From NCBI GenBank assembly GCA_023419375.1, contig JAEZYD010000030.1:1-64000 (forward strand): a stretch of DNA of 64,000 nt. Direction: 5' to 3'. The stretch is from Pseudomonadota bacterium. GTDB taxonomy: Bacteria > Desulfobacterota > Desulfovibrionia > Desulfovibrionales > Desulfovibrionaceae. Shown here piece after piece: positions 41,822-50,675 of this stretch. The notes beneath the pieces were generated by a model that saw only the letters and a list, made by a program, of their open reading frames with translations, was not told where the DNA came from and did no database searches. The translations under genes were made by a program, and so were the position numbers. Position 1 is the first letter of the stretch, and every line of letters starts with the position of its first letter.

Positions 41822-44800
41822 TTATTTTACGTCAATAACGCGCACTTCGCCGCGCATTTCGTTGACCTTTTTGCGGAAGGTCTGGCGGCGGTCTTCACCA
41901 TCCACCTGACCTGCCAGCCATTCAACCACGTGCATGACAGGGCGTTTGTCGCGCATGTTGATGAGGCAGCGGCCAATACCGATCTTGCACGAGGGGCAGC
42001 CCACAATTACGGGGCCGTCATTGCCCTGTTCAAAGGCTTCGCCAAGACGCGTCTGCTTGCGCGAGCGCAGCAGGTTGTAGATGTCGGGCGAGGTCATGGC
42101 GCCCATGCCCGATTCGCCGCAGCAGCCGGGGTTGAGCGTGATCTTGGCGCCGCTGAAGTCGCCCAGCGCCTTGATGATCTGCTTTTGCCCCTTGATCTTG
42201 TGCACATCGGCCCATTCGCAGTGGCATGCGCCGTGGTACAGCACCTTGGAGCCTTCCGGCAGGGGAGCCTTGAGCTTGTCCTTGTCCAGCAGGGGCAGGG
42301 TAAGCTGGCCCACATCGCGCAGGGTCAACTGCGGGAACTGTGCTTCCATGTGCAGGCGTTCAAGGCCGTCACGGCACGAGCCGCAGGCTGTGACCATATG
42401 CTTGCAGTCAAAGCCCAGTTTGGCAAGATTGCGCAGCATGGAGGCCAGATACTGCCGGTTCTGGGCCATGTTGTCTTCAAAGGCCGTATCCATGCCAGCA
42501 GCCAGCAAGGGGAAGCCGCAGCACATGTGCCGGGGCGGCACGGCTACGGCAAAGCTGGCCTTGAGCAGCAGCATGATGGACGAAACGCCGATGCGGTCAT
42601 AGAACAGCGCGCCGCCGCAACCGGGGAAGTACAGGACGCAGGGCATGCCCGGCGTTGGCTCGGCAGGCGCAAAAATGGAACCCCTGTGCAGCTTGAGGGT
42701 TTCATACAGGTTCGTGTAGCCCATCTTGGGGCCGCGGCCGGAAAAGAGCGGACTCTTCAGGCGGCGTTTCCACATATCAGGCACGAAACCAAGAAACTTG
42801 TTCTGCATCTTTTGCCCGAGCGAGGCCATTTTGGCCGCCTTGGGCACACGGTGCTGAATGTCGCGCGAGAGCCACTCGAGGGCATGCCCCTTGATGGGGT
42901 GCCCGCCAGCGCCTTCGTGTTCCAGCAGGGCGCGCAGGGTAAGGGCCACCTCGCCCGAGGGAATCTTGACCGGGCAGTTGGCCATGCAGCGGCCACAGGC
43001 GGTGCAGTGCTCCACAATATCGCGCAGGGCCTTGTGCAGGCTCTCCTCGATGCGGCCCTTGTTGACCTGGCTGTAGTACACGGCCTCCAGCAACATGCCC
43101 AGCACCATGTTCTTGTTGCGGGGATGGTACTGCATGGAGCGCTCGGGATAGCACATGGAACAGACCTGCTTGCACTTGCCGCAGCGTGTGCAGACCTGAA
43201 TGGAGGTGAGCAGGCTGATGAGCTTTTCCTTGTCGGGCAGGCCGCTTTCGCGAATATCACGGATCAGGCGGTTGAACGAGAAGGTAAAGGGGCGCACCGG
43301 CAGTTCACGGAAAACCAGCTTGGCCGGGTTCATCACATCGCGTGGGTCCACGCGCTCCTTGAAGGAGCGCAGGGCGTCCATCTTGTCCTTGCCGAAAAAG
43401 GCAATCTTGGTGATGCCGATGCCGTGCTCGCCCGAAACCTCGCCGCCCATCTCCTGGCACTCGGCCATGATGCGGGCTGCGGTTTCTTCCGCTTCTTCAA
43501 GCATGTGGGCATCGTTGGAGTTCACAGGGATGTTCACGTGGCAGTTGCCGTCGCCTGCGTGCATGTGGCTGGCAACCACAATGCGGCTGGCATCCATGTA
43601 CTCCCTGATCTTGTCGATCTTTTTGGCAAGATGTGGGTATTTTTCCTTGAGCTTGGCAAGAAAATCTTCTGCGCGGGCGGCCAGTTCCATATCCGAAATT
43701 TCGGTGGCGGCAACATCGCCCGAGGCAGCCTTGGAGGCCTGCGAAAACTCGCGGTTAAAGTCCTTGTCTTCCATGGGGAAGCCCGGCAGACGCCCCACTT
43801 CCTGCAAGGCGTAACGGTAGGAGGCCGCCGTGCATTCCAGGTTGATCTGCTCGAGGAACAGCGCAAAGTCGGGGATGCGGTCCATGGGGATGACCACGTC
43901 CTCGTTCATCTTGAAGCCCGAGGTGCGCTTGGCGATGGCCGAGAGCCTGTGGCGGTCTTCCCAGAAGCGTTCGCCTTCCTTTTCATCAGCGGCAACGATG
44001 ATGTCCACGTTGTCCTGCTGTTCCACAACGCTCACGATGTCGCCCACGCACTTGTCAAGCAGGTAGGGATCGTCGCCATCGACCTGAAGGATGATGACCG
44101 AAATGGGCGAGCCTTCGTATTTCTCGGACTTGCGCTTGTATTCGATGGCCTGCACGTACTTGGCGTTGAATTCTTCCATGGCCGACAGGTGGGCGTAGTC
44201 GCCTTCCTGCCGGATGCGGTTGCGCAGAGCCACCAGCTCGCGCACCACCACTGCGGCGGGGTGCATGGAGCGGCCAAAGAATTCAAGCACCATGACGCGG
44301 CTGTGCTTGGGCTTGGGGTGAACAATAAAGCAGGCTTCGGTAATGATGCCGTCCACGCCTTCTTTCTGCATGCCCGGCAGGCCGCCCAACACCTTGTTGG
44401 TCACGTCCTTGCCAAGGCCCGGCAAGCGGATTTCGTCGCCGCGCAGGTGCACCACGTTGCGCACGCCGCCGCTCACGTCCTTGACCACAAAGACGGCGGT
44501 TTCGTCAGGCAGGATCTTATGGCGGGGGTGGTTTTCACGCTCAACGGTGATGATTTCACCCGTGGGCGTGACCATGCGCCACCACAGCAGGTTATCCAGC
44601 GTTGTGCCGTATTCAAAGGCGCTGGGGCCGCCCGCGTTTTCAGAGATGTTGCCGCCGATGGTCGAGGCCTGCTTGGACGCAGGATCAACGGAAAACAGCG
44701 CGCCCTCGGCGTCCACCGCGTTGATGACAGCCTGGGTGATGGCCCCGGCCTGACAGGTGACTGTCATGGCTTCAAGGTCAACAGGCCCGATGCGCGTCAG

Positions 44801-45373
44801 CCGGGTGAGGCTGACAATAACCGTGCGCTTGCGTGCGGGCACTGCGCCGCCAGTCATGCCGGAGCCGCCGCCGCGCGGAATGAGCGCAAACTTCATATCG
44901 TTGGCGAGCTTTACAAGCTCGGCCACCTGCTCGGTATTGTCAGGCTCAACCACCAGCAGGGGCAGTTCCATGCGCAGGTCGGTGGCGTCTGTCGCCGATT
45001 CCACCATGGCGGCGGGATTGGTCAGAATGCATTCATCGGGCAAAACGCCGTGCAGGGCGTCCACCAGTTTGGCGCGAAAGGCGGTTTCGGCCTCGTGGGC
45101 CGACCAGAACATGGTGAGGCCTTCGCTGATGGCCGTGGCGTAATAGTGCGCCAGGGAGACCGATTCCTTGTCATAGCTTTCGCGCACGCTGGTGCGCACG
45201 GTTTCCGCATTGATAAAGGGGTTGTAGGCCACCAGAAAAAGTTCTTCGGCTATGGCGATGGCCAGGTTGCGCACAGATTCGGGCCATTCTGCAAAGTCAT
45301 CAATGTTGATGCGCAGAATCCTGTTCACCACATAGTCGGGAGAAATGGAGATATGCGGACCCTTGTGGGGCAT
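41822..45373 (-). CDS. FAD-linked oxidase with Fe-S and CCG domains, D-lactate dehydrogenase-like
   Basis: A 1183-residue single-chain dehydrogenase. Order: an N-terminal extension of ~130 residues (DUF3683-type); a PCMH FAD-binding domain (IPRGGGSGMTGGAVP, SKQASTIGGNISENAGG); the FAD-linked C-terminal domain with GDGNCHVNIP and SGEHGIG; two 4Fe-4S motifs (CTRCGKCKQVC, CTACGRCMANCPV); and two CCG domains (FPGCGG, CCGF; NPGCCGE, GCPSC) as in GlpC/LutA proteins. It probably oxidises a 2-hydroxy acid such as D-lactate and passes electrons into the respiratory chain of a lactate-using sulfate reducer. The fusion of GlcD- and GlcF-type parts is large but recurrent in Desulfovibrio. GAGGT precedes the ATG. 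Confidence 0.9.
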   Translation of the reverse strand: MPHKGPHISISPDYVVNRILRINIDDFAEWPESVRNLAIAIAEELFLVAYNPFINAETVRTSVRESYDKESVSLAHYYATAISEGLTMFWSAHEAETAFRAKLVDALHGVLPDECILTNPAAMVESATDATDLRMELPLLVVEPDNTEQVAELVKLANDMKFALIPRGGGSGMTGGAVPARKRTVIVSLTRLTRIGPVDLEAMTVTCQAGAITQAVINAVDAEGALFSVDPASKQASTIGGNISENAGGPSAFEYGTTLDNLLWWRMVTPTGEIITVERENHPRHKILPDETAVFVVKDVSGGVRNVVHLRGDEIRLPGLGKDVTNKVLGGLPGMQKEGVDGIITEACFIVHPKPKHSRVMVLEFFGRSMHPAAVVVRELVALRNRIRQEGDYAHLSAMEEFNAKYVQAIEYKRKSEKYEGSPISVIILQVDGDDPYLLDKCVGDIVSVVEQQDNVDIIVAADEKEGERFWEDRHRLSAIAKRTSGFKMNEDVVIPMDRIPDFALFLEQINLECTAASYRYALQEVGRLPGFPMEDKDFNREFSQASKAASGDVAATEISDMELAARAEDFLAKLKEKYPHLAKKIDKIREYMDASRIVVASHMHAGDGNCHVNIPVNSNDAHMLEEAEETAARIMAECQEMGGEVSGEHGIGITKIAFFGKDKMDALRSFKERVDPRDVMNPAKLVFRELPVRPFTFSFNRLIRDIRESGLPDKEKLISLLTSIQVCTRCGKCKQVCSMCYPERSMQYHPRNKNMVLGMLLEAVYYSQVNKGRIEESLHKALRDIVEHCTACGRCMANCPVKIPSGEVALTLRALLEHEGAGGHPIKGHALEWLSRDIQHRVPKAAKMASLGQKMQNKFLGFVPDMWKRRLKSPLFSGRGPKMGYTNLYETLKLHRGSIFAPAEPTPGMPCVLYFPGCGGALFYDRIGVSSIMLLLKASFAVAVPPRHMCCGFPLLAAGMDTAFEDNMAQNRQYLASMLRNLAKLGFDCKHMVTACGSCRDGLERLHMEAQFPQLTLRDVGQLTLPLLDKDKLKAPLPEGSKVLYHGACHCEWADVHKIKGQKQIIKALGDFSGAKITLNPGCCGESGMGAMTSPDIYNLLRSRKQTRLGEAFEQGNDGPVIVGCPSCKIGIGRCLINMRDKRPVMHVVEWLAGQVDGEDRRQTFRKKVNEMRGEVRVIDVK

Positions 45374-45825
45374 GACGTTCTACCTCGTAAAGCTCGATGA
45401 AGCTCTTGCGGCGTTGCCGCCGGTCAAATCCGTGAAGACAGGCGGGGCATGCTCAATCCACCCCCTGTTTTCCCGCGCATTGGCGAGCTGCCCAATAGCC
45501 GACCATGCCGAACCGAGGCCCACAGTGATGCGGGGTCGGGCGGCATGGCAGTTTGGAAAAAACTCGCGCTCTCGGCAGGCCGCAGGCCGCCGACACTGTT
45601 CAAACCCAACGGGCAAGCCGAAGGTCTGCAACGCGGGGGAAGCCTTTTCTCTACGTTCTATATTGATGGATGGCAAGTGCGCAGGGCATTGGCCCAAGCC
45701 CGCCATACACCATCCCGCCTGTCATAACAGGATTAGTAGTCTTTGACATTTGGCAAGCTGTAGATATTCTTCTGCCAGACGGGGCTTTTCTGGGCCTCCG
45801 GGTATTCATCTATGGAGTTATCCAC
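45374..45825. other. Intergenic region, no gene seen
   Basis: This 452-base gap lies between the start of the FAD dehydrogenase gene and the divergent membrane protein. Its open frames lack ribosome-binding sites and coding character. I see no tRNA or clear terminator, and it must contain both divergent promoters, which I cannot place with confidence. Confidence 0.5.
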
Positions 45826-46716
45826 ATGCTTATCTTAAGTTTACAGCCAATTACGGATGTTTTTGACTGGCTGCACTCAGCCTGGGAGCGTGCAGCCACC
45901 CAGCGCCGCGTGGCCCTGTGCATCCTCTGGGTATATCTGCTCTCCCTGCTTGGCGTGGAACTCAAGCGCATGGGCATCCTGCCCCCGTGGCTGGCAGCGA
46001 TTACGCCGCACAGCCATTTTTACGCCATCCATCTGGCCTTCACCCTGATTCTTGGGCTTGAGGTCATGAGCCTGATTCTGGCGATCCCCAGTTCCCTTTC
46101 GCAATCCATGGGCAAGCAGTTTGAGATACTTACCCTCATTTTGCTGCGCAACGCCTTTAAGGAACTGGCGCATCTGCCGGAGCCGGTCAGCGTGGTTGAC
46201 GACCTGCTGCCGGTTATCAGCATTGCGGTTTCCGGGGCAGGGGCTCTGGCCGTGTATATGTGCCTTGGGCTATACAAGCGCATTGCACGGCAGCATCTGC
46301 ATTTTATCGCCACGGCTGATCTGCGCATGCGCTACGTCATGAGCAAAAAAATGCTGGCACTTGCCCTGTTTATCATTTTTTTGTTCATAGGCTCCCGCGA
46401 TTTCATGCATTTTGTGAAAACCGGCGAAGACCTCAAGTTCTTTGAAACTCTCTACACGGTGCTGATTTTTGCAGATATCGCCATGGTGCTCATTGCACAG
46501 CGGTATATGCCCGCCTTTCACGCTGTGTTCCGTAATTCGGGCTTTGTCATAGGCACCTTGCTCATGCGGCTGGCCCTTTCTGCAAGCCCCTTGTGGAGCC
46601 CCGCCATTGGCCTTTTTGCCGCGCTCTTTGTGCTGGCCGTGACCTGGGGCACCAATTACTTCACGCCGCTGCGGCATCAGGGCTACTGTGTGCGTGAGGT
46701 GGAATCCACTGATTAG
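45826..46716 (+). CDS. Membrane protein of unknown function, about six helices
   Basis: A 296-residue protein from MLILSLQPITDVFDW; GGAG precedes this ATG, whereas the longer open frame begins without one. About six hydrophobic helices are visible (CILWVYLLSLLG, FYAIHLAFTLILGL, LLPVISIAVSGAGALAVYM, ALALFIIFLFIG, LYTVLIFADIAMVLIA, FAALFVLAVTWG). No motif or family is recognised. It stands alone between two divergently oriented neighbours and is followed by a strong terminator. Confidence 0.72.
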   Translation: MLILSLQPITDVFDWLHSAWERAATQRRVALCILWVYLLSLLGVELKRMGILPPWLAAITPHSHFYAIHLAFTLILGLEVMSLILAIPSSLSQSMGKQFEILTLILLRNAFKELAHLPEPVSVVDDLLPVISIAVSGAGALAVYMCLGLYKRIARQHLHFIATADLRMRYVMSKKMLALALFIIFLFIGSRDFMHFVKTGEDLKFFETLYTVLIFADIAMVLIAQRYMPAFHAVFRNSGFVIGTLLMRLALSASPLWSPAIGLFAALFVLAVTWGTNYFTPLRHQGYCVREVESTD

Positions 46717-46893
46717 AGTCTGCTTGCAGGGAAGTGCTGCACGGCGAAGCTGATTCACAGTGCAGGCCTTTTTTGTGGCGCAGAATTGTTCTGGTCGCCT
46801 TGCAGCACTGGACAGCGCAGGCAATCATAACTGGCAACGTGCGCACCCCGGTTGGTCAAATTAAGGCCAAAGCTGCACCATGCAGGTAAATAG

Positions 46894-46929
46894 GAACCCC
46901 CGATCATCGAAAGATGATCGGGGGTTCTT
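46894..46929. terminator. Strong hairpin terminator
   Basis: A 15-base perfect stem, GAACCCCCGATCATC and its complement, capped by a GAAA tetraloop. TT follows on the plus strand and a short T stretch on the minus strand. It separates the membrane protein gene from the convergent pseudogene/small-gene pair and may serve both. Confidence 0.7.
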
Positions 46930-46941
46930 GCGTGATCGGTT

Positions 46942-47109
46942 CTACACCAAAGGCGGGGCATAGCGCCTCCGGCCTGAACAACCATTCCTATATTTCCCGT
47001 CTTTCAGCCCAACAAAATATGTAAAAATCAGGATAACGATGATAGGTCAGTGCGCCCGCACCAAGCCAAAAAAAATTGCTTTAATTTCCTCGATTGTTGG
47101 GAATACCAT
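46942..47109 (-). pseudogene. Truncated tandem copy of the 47131-47661 membrane protein gene
   Basis: Reading from ATG at 47109, codons 1-20 (MVFPTIEEIKAIFFGLVRAH) are followed by TGA, then PIIVILIFTYF. This aligns without gaps to residues 1-32 of the neighbouring protein (MAFPTSAEIETG, then WPVFITLLFTYL), with TGA standing where the neighbour has TGG for Trp21. About 11 of 31 aligned residues are identical, and the AGGG-TTT-AC-ATG context upstream is also shared. Similarity fades after about 32 codons and the frame ends at TAG (46942). It is a decayed copy, directly downstream of the intact gene. Confidence 0.65.
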
Positions 47110-47130
47110 GTAAAACCCTAACCCCTTAAA

Positions 47131-47661
47131 CTATAAGACATGAGGCCCAAAAATCCCGGTAACGCTCAAAAGGAGCCAGAGAAAAAAGAATGCGGGAATC
47201 AGCGCTGCAAGCAAAAAAAACACGCAAATGGGCACCTTGAACAATAAGGAAGTGCGGCCCTGCAACCTGAAAATGCACACATGCACCAGCAACAAACAGA
47301 CAAACGAGAACGCAGCCCCCTGAACAGAAAGAATTACCGCACTGGCCGTACTGGGTGTCCAAGTATACAACGTTTCAAAGCCCATGAAAGCAGCGACCCA
47401 CTGGGCACCTTCCGGCCACATTTCGTCTGCCCCGCTCAGAAGGAAGACGGTGACATAAAGCCAGACACTCTTTTGCAGTTTAAACAGTGGCAGAAAAATT
47501 ATGACTCCAACTGCGCCAATTGTCTGAACAAAGTAACCATCGTCTCTGCAAAGCGCGAGCCATCCCAGATAGGTAAAGAGCAACGTGATGAAAACAGGCC
47601 AGTATTCTTTCCAGCCAGCCAGCATACCAGTTTCTATTTCCGCGCTTGTTGGGAACGCCAT
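47131..47661 (-). CDS. Small membrane protein of unknown function
   Basis: A 176-residue protein from MAFPTSAEIETG (GAGGG upstream; an earlier start would add 10 residues). It has about five hydrophobic segments (VFITLLFTYLGWLAL, GAVGVIIFLPLF, VWLYVTVFLLSG, VILSVQGAAFSFVCLLLVHVCIF, CVFFLLAALIPAFFFLWLLLSV). It resembles no family that I recognise. A broken second copy lies immediately downstream, so the gene was duplicated in tandem. About 360 bases separate it from the cydB end. Confidence 0.65.
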   Translation of the reverse strand: MAFPTSAEIETGMLAGWKEYWPVFITLLFTYLGWLALCRDDGYFVQTIGAVGVIIFLPLFKLQKSVWLYVTVFLLSGADEMWPEGAQWVAAFMGFETLYTWTPSTASAVILSVQGAAFSFVCLLLVHVCIFRLQGRTSLLFKVPICVFFLLAALIPAFFFLWLLLSVTGIFGPHVL

Positions 47662-47921
47662 GTAAACCCTCAATAAGATAGCGACCTGCAACTGCCAGTA
47701 CTGCTTTGCTGAAGTTCTCCAGCAGGCTCAAAAATACGAAACCAGGGAAAAACCGCTTGTGTTGCCCTAAAAGGCAGAAACCACTTCCAGCAGCAACAGG
47801 CTAAATCCCTTGGATAAAGGTACGTTACGGCCTTGTGTATGGCAATAAAATATCCATTTCTGCATAATCTGCAAGCCATGGCAAAGCCCCGGTCATCTAC
47901 TGAACAATCCCAGAAAAGGTT

Positions 47922-47962
47922 CGGCCAGCTTTCCCCGGTAGAATACTGGGGAAAGCTGGCCG
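47922..47962 (-). terminator. Terminator of cydAB
   Basis: A 15-base stem (CGGCCAGCTTTCCCC and its complement) with an 11-base loop, 59 bases beyond the cydB stop. On the minus strand it is followed by AACCTTTTC. The rest of the gap 47662-48020 shows no other feature. Confidence 0.7.
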
Positions 47963-48020
47963 TTTAATCATCGCCATTGGGGCGTTTTAACTGGCTGTTG
48001 GAAGGGGAGAGCAGCCGGGT

Positions 48021-49046
48021 TTAGTAAGCGTGCTCGTCCTTGAGGTCATCGTGTGTCACAGGGGCGGAGAAGGTCTTGTACAGCCAGAACTGGTACGCAA
48101 GCACGATGGGCACCATGACCAGGGCCACGCCCAGCATGATCTTGAGCGTCAGCTGGCTCGAAGCGCCGTTAAAGGCCGTGACCGTGGCGGCAGGATCAAT
48201 GGAAGATATGATCATGCCGGGGAACATGCCCGCAACGCCAAAGAAGGTAACGCCAAGAATGAACACGGCGCTGCACGCCCAGGCCAGCCACAGCTTGCCC
48301 GCACCCAGCATGACGCGCGCGCCCACAAGGCCCGCCAGCGCCAGCAAGGGCAACACAAACAGAACAGGCATGGCCAGAAAGTTTGCATACAGCTTGGTGT
48401 ACATGGCGGTGAGAACCAGAAAGACCACCAGCAGCAACAGCATGACAGGCCACAGGAAGGTGGCCGATGCCACTGCGCGGGTTTGCAGGCTGCCTGTGCT
48501 CTTGATGGCCAGCCACAGGGAGCCGTGCAGCAGGAACATGCACAAAAAGAACACGCCGCCCGCAAGGCCGTAAATGTTCAGCAGGCCAAGCAGGTTGCCG
48601 TGGTACACGCCCTTGACGTCAATGGGAATGCCCATGAACAGGTTGGCGAAAGCCACGCCAAGCAGCACGCAGGGGATCAGGTTGGCAAGAAAATGCACTC
48701 CGTCCCACAGGGCGCGCCAGCTGTCGTGTTCCACCTTGTTGCGGAACTCGAAAGAAACTGCCCGGAAAATAAGGGCGAACAGCAGCAGAAGCAGCGGGGC
48801 GTACAGCGCGCTGAACATGACCGCATAGGCCTTGGGAAAAGCCGCAAAGGTCACGCCGCCAGCGGAAATAAGCCACACTTCGTTGCCGTCCCAGAAGGGA
48901 CCGGCAGCATTGTACATGATGCGGCGCTCAGACTCGTTTTTGCCCAAGAAGGGCAGCAACGCGCCAAGGCCCAGATCAAAACCGTCCAGAATAAAGTACA
49001 CGGCCCACAACAATGCCCACAGCACAAACCAGATGGTTTCCAACAT
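48021..49046 (-). CDS. cydB: Cytochrome bd oxidase subunit II
   Basis: CydB is the second core subunit of the bd-type quinol oxidase, an oxygen-scavenging terminal oxidase. The 341-residue protein has about eight helices and the start typical of CydB (FDLGLGALLPFLG, NEVWLISAGGVTFAAFPKAYA). It follows cydA with a 2-base gap, as expected for cydAB. No small CydX-like reading frame could be recognised downstream. The enzyme would give the anaerobe tolerance to low oxygen. Confidence 0.95.
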   Translation of the reverse strand: MLETIWFVLWALLWAVYFILDGFDLGLGALLPFLGKNESERRIMYNAAGPFWDGNEVWLISAGGVTFAAFPKAYAVMFSALYAPLLLLLFALIFRAVSFEFRNKVEHDSWRALWDGVHFLANLIPCVLLGVAFANLFMGIPIDVKGVYHGNLLGLLNIYGLAGGVFFLCMFLLHGSLWLAIKSTGSLQTRAVASATFLWPVMLLLLVVFLVLTAMYTKLYANFLAMPVLFVLPLLALAGLVGARVMLGAGKLWLAWACSAVFILGVTFFGVAGMFPGMIISSIDPAATVTAFNGASSQLTLKIMLGVALVMVPIVLAYQFWLYKTFSAPVTHDDLKDEHAY

Positions 49047-49048
49047 GG

Positions 49049-50365
49049 CTATACCTCCTGGGCGTCAGGGCCCTTGATGGCGTATTTACGCAGCAAGTAA
49101 ATGTCCAGAAGGCCAAGCAGGGAATACACCACTATGAACGCACCCAGCGAAATGGCGACATTCTCGGCTGGAACTGGCGAAACCGCGTCGGAAGTGCGCA
49201 TGAGACCATAAACAATCCAGGGCTGGCGGCCAATTTCGGCCACTGCCCAACCCAGCATGATGGCAACGTAGGGCAGGGGGATGTTCCATACCAGCGCCTT
49301 GAGCAGCAGGGGGCAGGGTTCGTCCTTTTTACGTTGCAAAAAGGCGCCCACGGCCAGCAGCACAAAGATGCCAGCCATGGCGATCATGCCACGGAAGCTC
49401 AGGAAGGTAGGCATGACCGGGGGGCGGTCTTCCTTGGCAAAGTCCTTGAGGCCCTTCACTTCGGCGTTGGTGTCGCCGTAGGCAATCCAGCTCAGCAGGC
49501 CGGGAATGCCGATGGCCTGAACCTTGTTGCCTTCATTGGCTTCGTCAGGCCATGCCAGCAGGTAGAATGGCACGTTGCGCCCGGTTTCCCAGTGGGATTC
49601 CAGCGCGGCCAGCTTGGCAGGCTGCACCTGGGCCACAGTCTTGCCCTGCTGGTCGCCCGAAAGGCCCAGCAGCAAAACGAGAATCAGGGTGAAAGGCGCG
49701 GCCATCTTGAAGGAGGCCCTGAAAAAGTCCACCTGGCTCTTGCGCAGCAAATGCCAGGCCGAAACACCCAGCACAAAAAAGCCGCCCAGCGCCCACGATG
49801 CCAGCACCGTATGCGCGTACATGCCCCAGGCGTAGCCATTGGTCACCACCTGCCAGAAGTTGGCAAGCTCAGCGCGCCCGACGGTCTCATTGATGGTATA
49901 GCCCACCGGGTGCTGCATAAAGCCGTTGGCAAGAATAATCCACAGGGCGGAAAGGTTGCCCGCAAATGCCACAATGTAAATTGAGGCAAGATGCATTTTT
50001 TTGCCAACGCGGTTCCAGCCGAAGTGCCACACCGCAAGGAACGTGGATTCCAGAAAAAAGGCCACCGTGGCTTCAATAGCCAGCAGGGAGCCGAAAATAT
50101 CGCCCACGTATTCCGAGTAGCGGGACCAGTTGGTGCCGAACTGGAACTCAAGCGTGATGCCCGTCACCACGCCCAGGGTAAAGTTGATGAGAAAAAGTTT
50201 TCCCCAAAATTTGGCTTGTTTTTTCCAGAATTCGTCACCGGTACGCACATAGCGGGTTTCCATCCAGGCGAGAATGACGGAAAGACCGAGCGTAAGCGGT
50301 ACGAATATGAAATGGAAAAAAACGGCCACAGCGAATTGCAAACGCGAAAGCATTACAACGTCCAT
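49049..50365 (-). CDS. cydA: Cytochrome bd oxidase subunit I
   Basis: CydA carries hemes b558, b595 and d and the quinol site. The 438-residue protein starts at MDVVMLSRLQFAVAVFFHF (GGAGG upstream), with the heme-ligand His in the first helix. It has the quinol-oxidation loop GDQQGKTVAQVQPAKLAALE, short as in the S-type enzymes, and the GRQPW motif that marks bd oxidases. cydB follows at once. It is divergent from htpG across a 310-base gap. All functional motifs are present. Confidence 0.96.
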   Translation of the reverse strand: MDVVMLSRLQFAVAVFFHFIFVPLTLGLSVILAWMETRYVRTGDEFWKKQAKFWGKLFLINFTLGVVTGITLEFQFGTNWSRYSEYVGDIFGSLLAIEATVAFFLESTFLAVWHFGWNRVGKKMHLASIYIVAFAGNLSALWIILANGFMQHPVGYTINETVGRAELANFWQVVTNGYAWGMYAHTVLASWALGGFFVLGVSAWHLLRKSQVDFFRASFKMAAPFTLILVLLLGLSGDQQGKTVAQVQPAKLAALESHWETGRNVPFYLLAWPDEANEGNKVQAIGIPGLLSWIAYGDTNAEVKGLKDFAKEDRPPVMPTFLSFRGMIAMAGIFVLLAVGAFLQRKKDEPCPLLLKALVWNIPLPYVAIMLGWAVAEIGRQPWIVYGLMRTSDAVSPVPAENVAISLGAFIVVYSLLGLLDIYLLRKYAIKGPDAQEV

Positions 50366-50611
50366 GTAGGCCCTCCTTGAATATCCTTCAGGCGAGATAG
50401 CTTTTTTCCCATCAAATGGCAAGTAGTTACGAATATCATTTTGCCCGTAAGAGCATGAATTCTGCGGGCTTGATGTTTTATCCCCCTTTTATATGAAGTA
50501 TTGGATTGGAAGCGCCGTGCGCGCCTGCCTGCCAGTTTTACTGGGTGGAGGACGCGCGACTTTCTCTGCGTTGCCGCCAGCCGCGCAGAAAAATGCCGTA
50601 AAATTTAGCAA

Positions 50612-50638
50612 ATCCCCCTTGAAATTTCAGCGGGGGAT
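50612..50638. promoter_or_regulatory. Palindrome before htpG
   Basis: ATCCCCC, then TGAAATTTCA, then GGGGGAT form a nested near-palindrome ending about 37 bases before the htpG start. CTTGAAA within it matches the sigma-32 -35 element but no CCCCAT-type -10 follows. It could be an operator or, in RNA, a hairpin in the htpG leader. It differs from the CIRCE element. Confidence 0.5.
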
Positions 50639-50675
50639 ATTATTTTCAACTATATCTTTTTTCAGGAGGTTTGTC

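Noticed and set aside
41810..45400. A 1196-codon open frame opposite the FAD/Fe-S dehydrogenase
   Set aside because: Long antisense frame with His/Ala/Gly/Val-rich composition and no family motif, mirroring a clearly coding gene.
47480..47731. A TTG-started 83-codon frame overlapping the small membrane protein gene
   Set aside because: No ribosome-binding site, and it overlaps the better supported gene out of frame.
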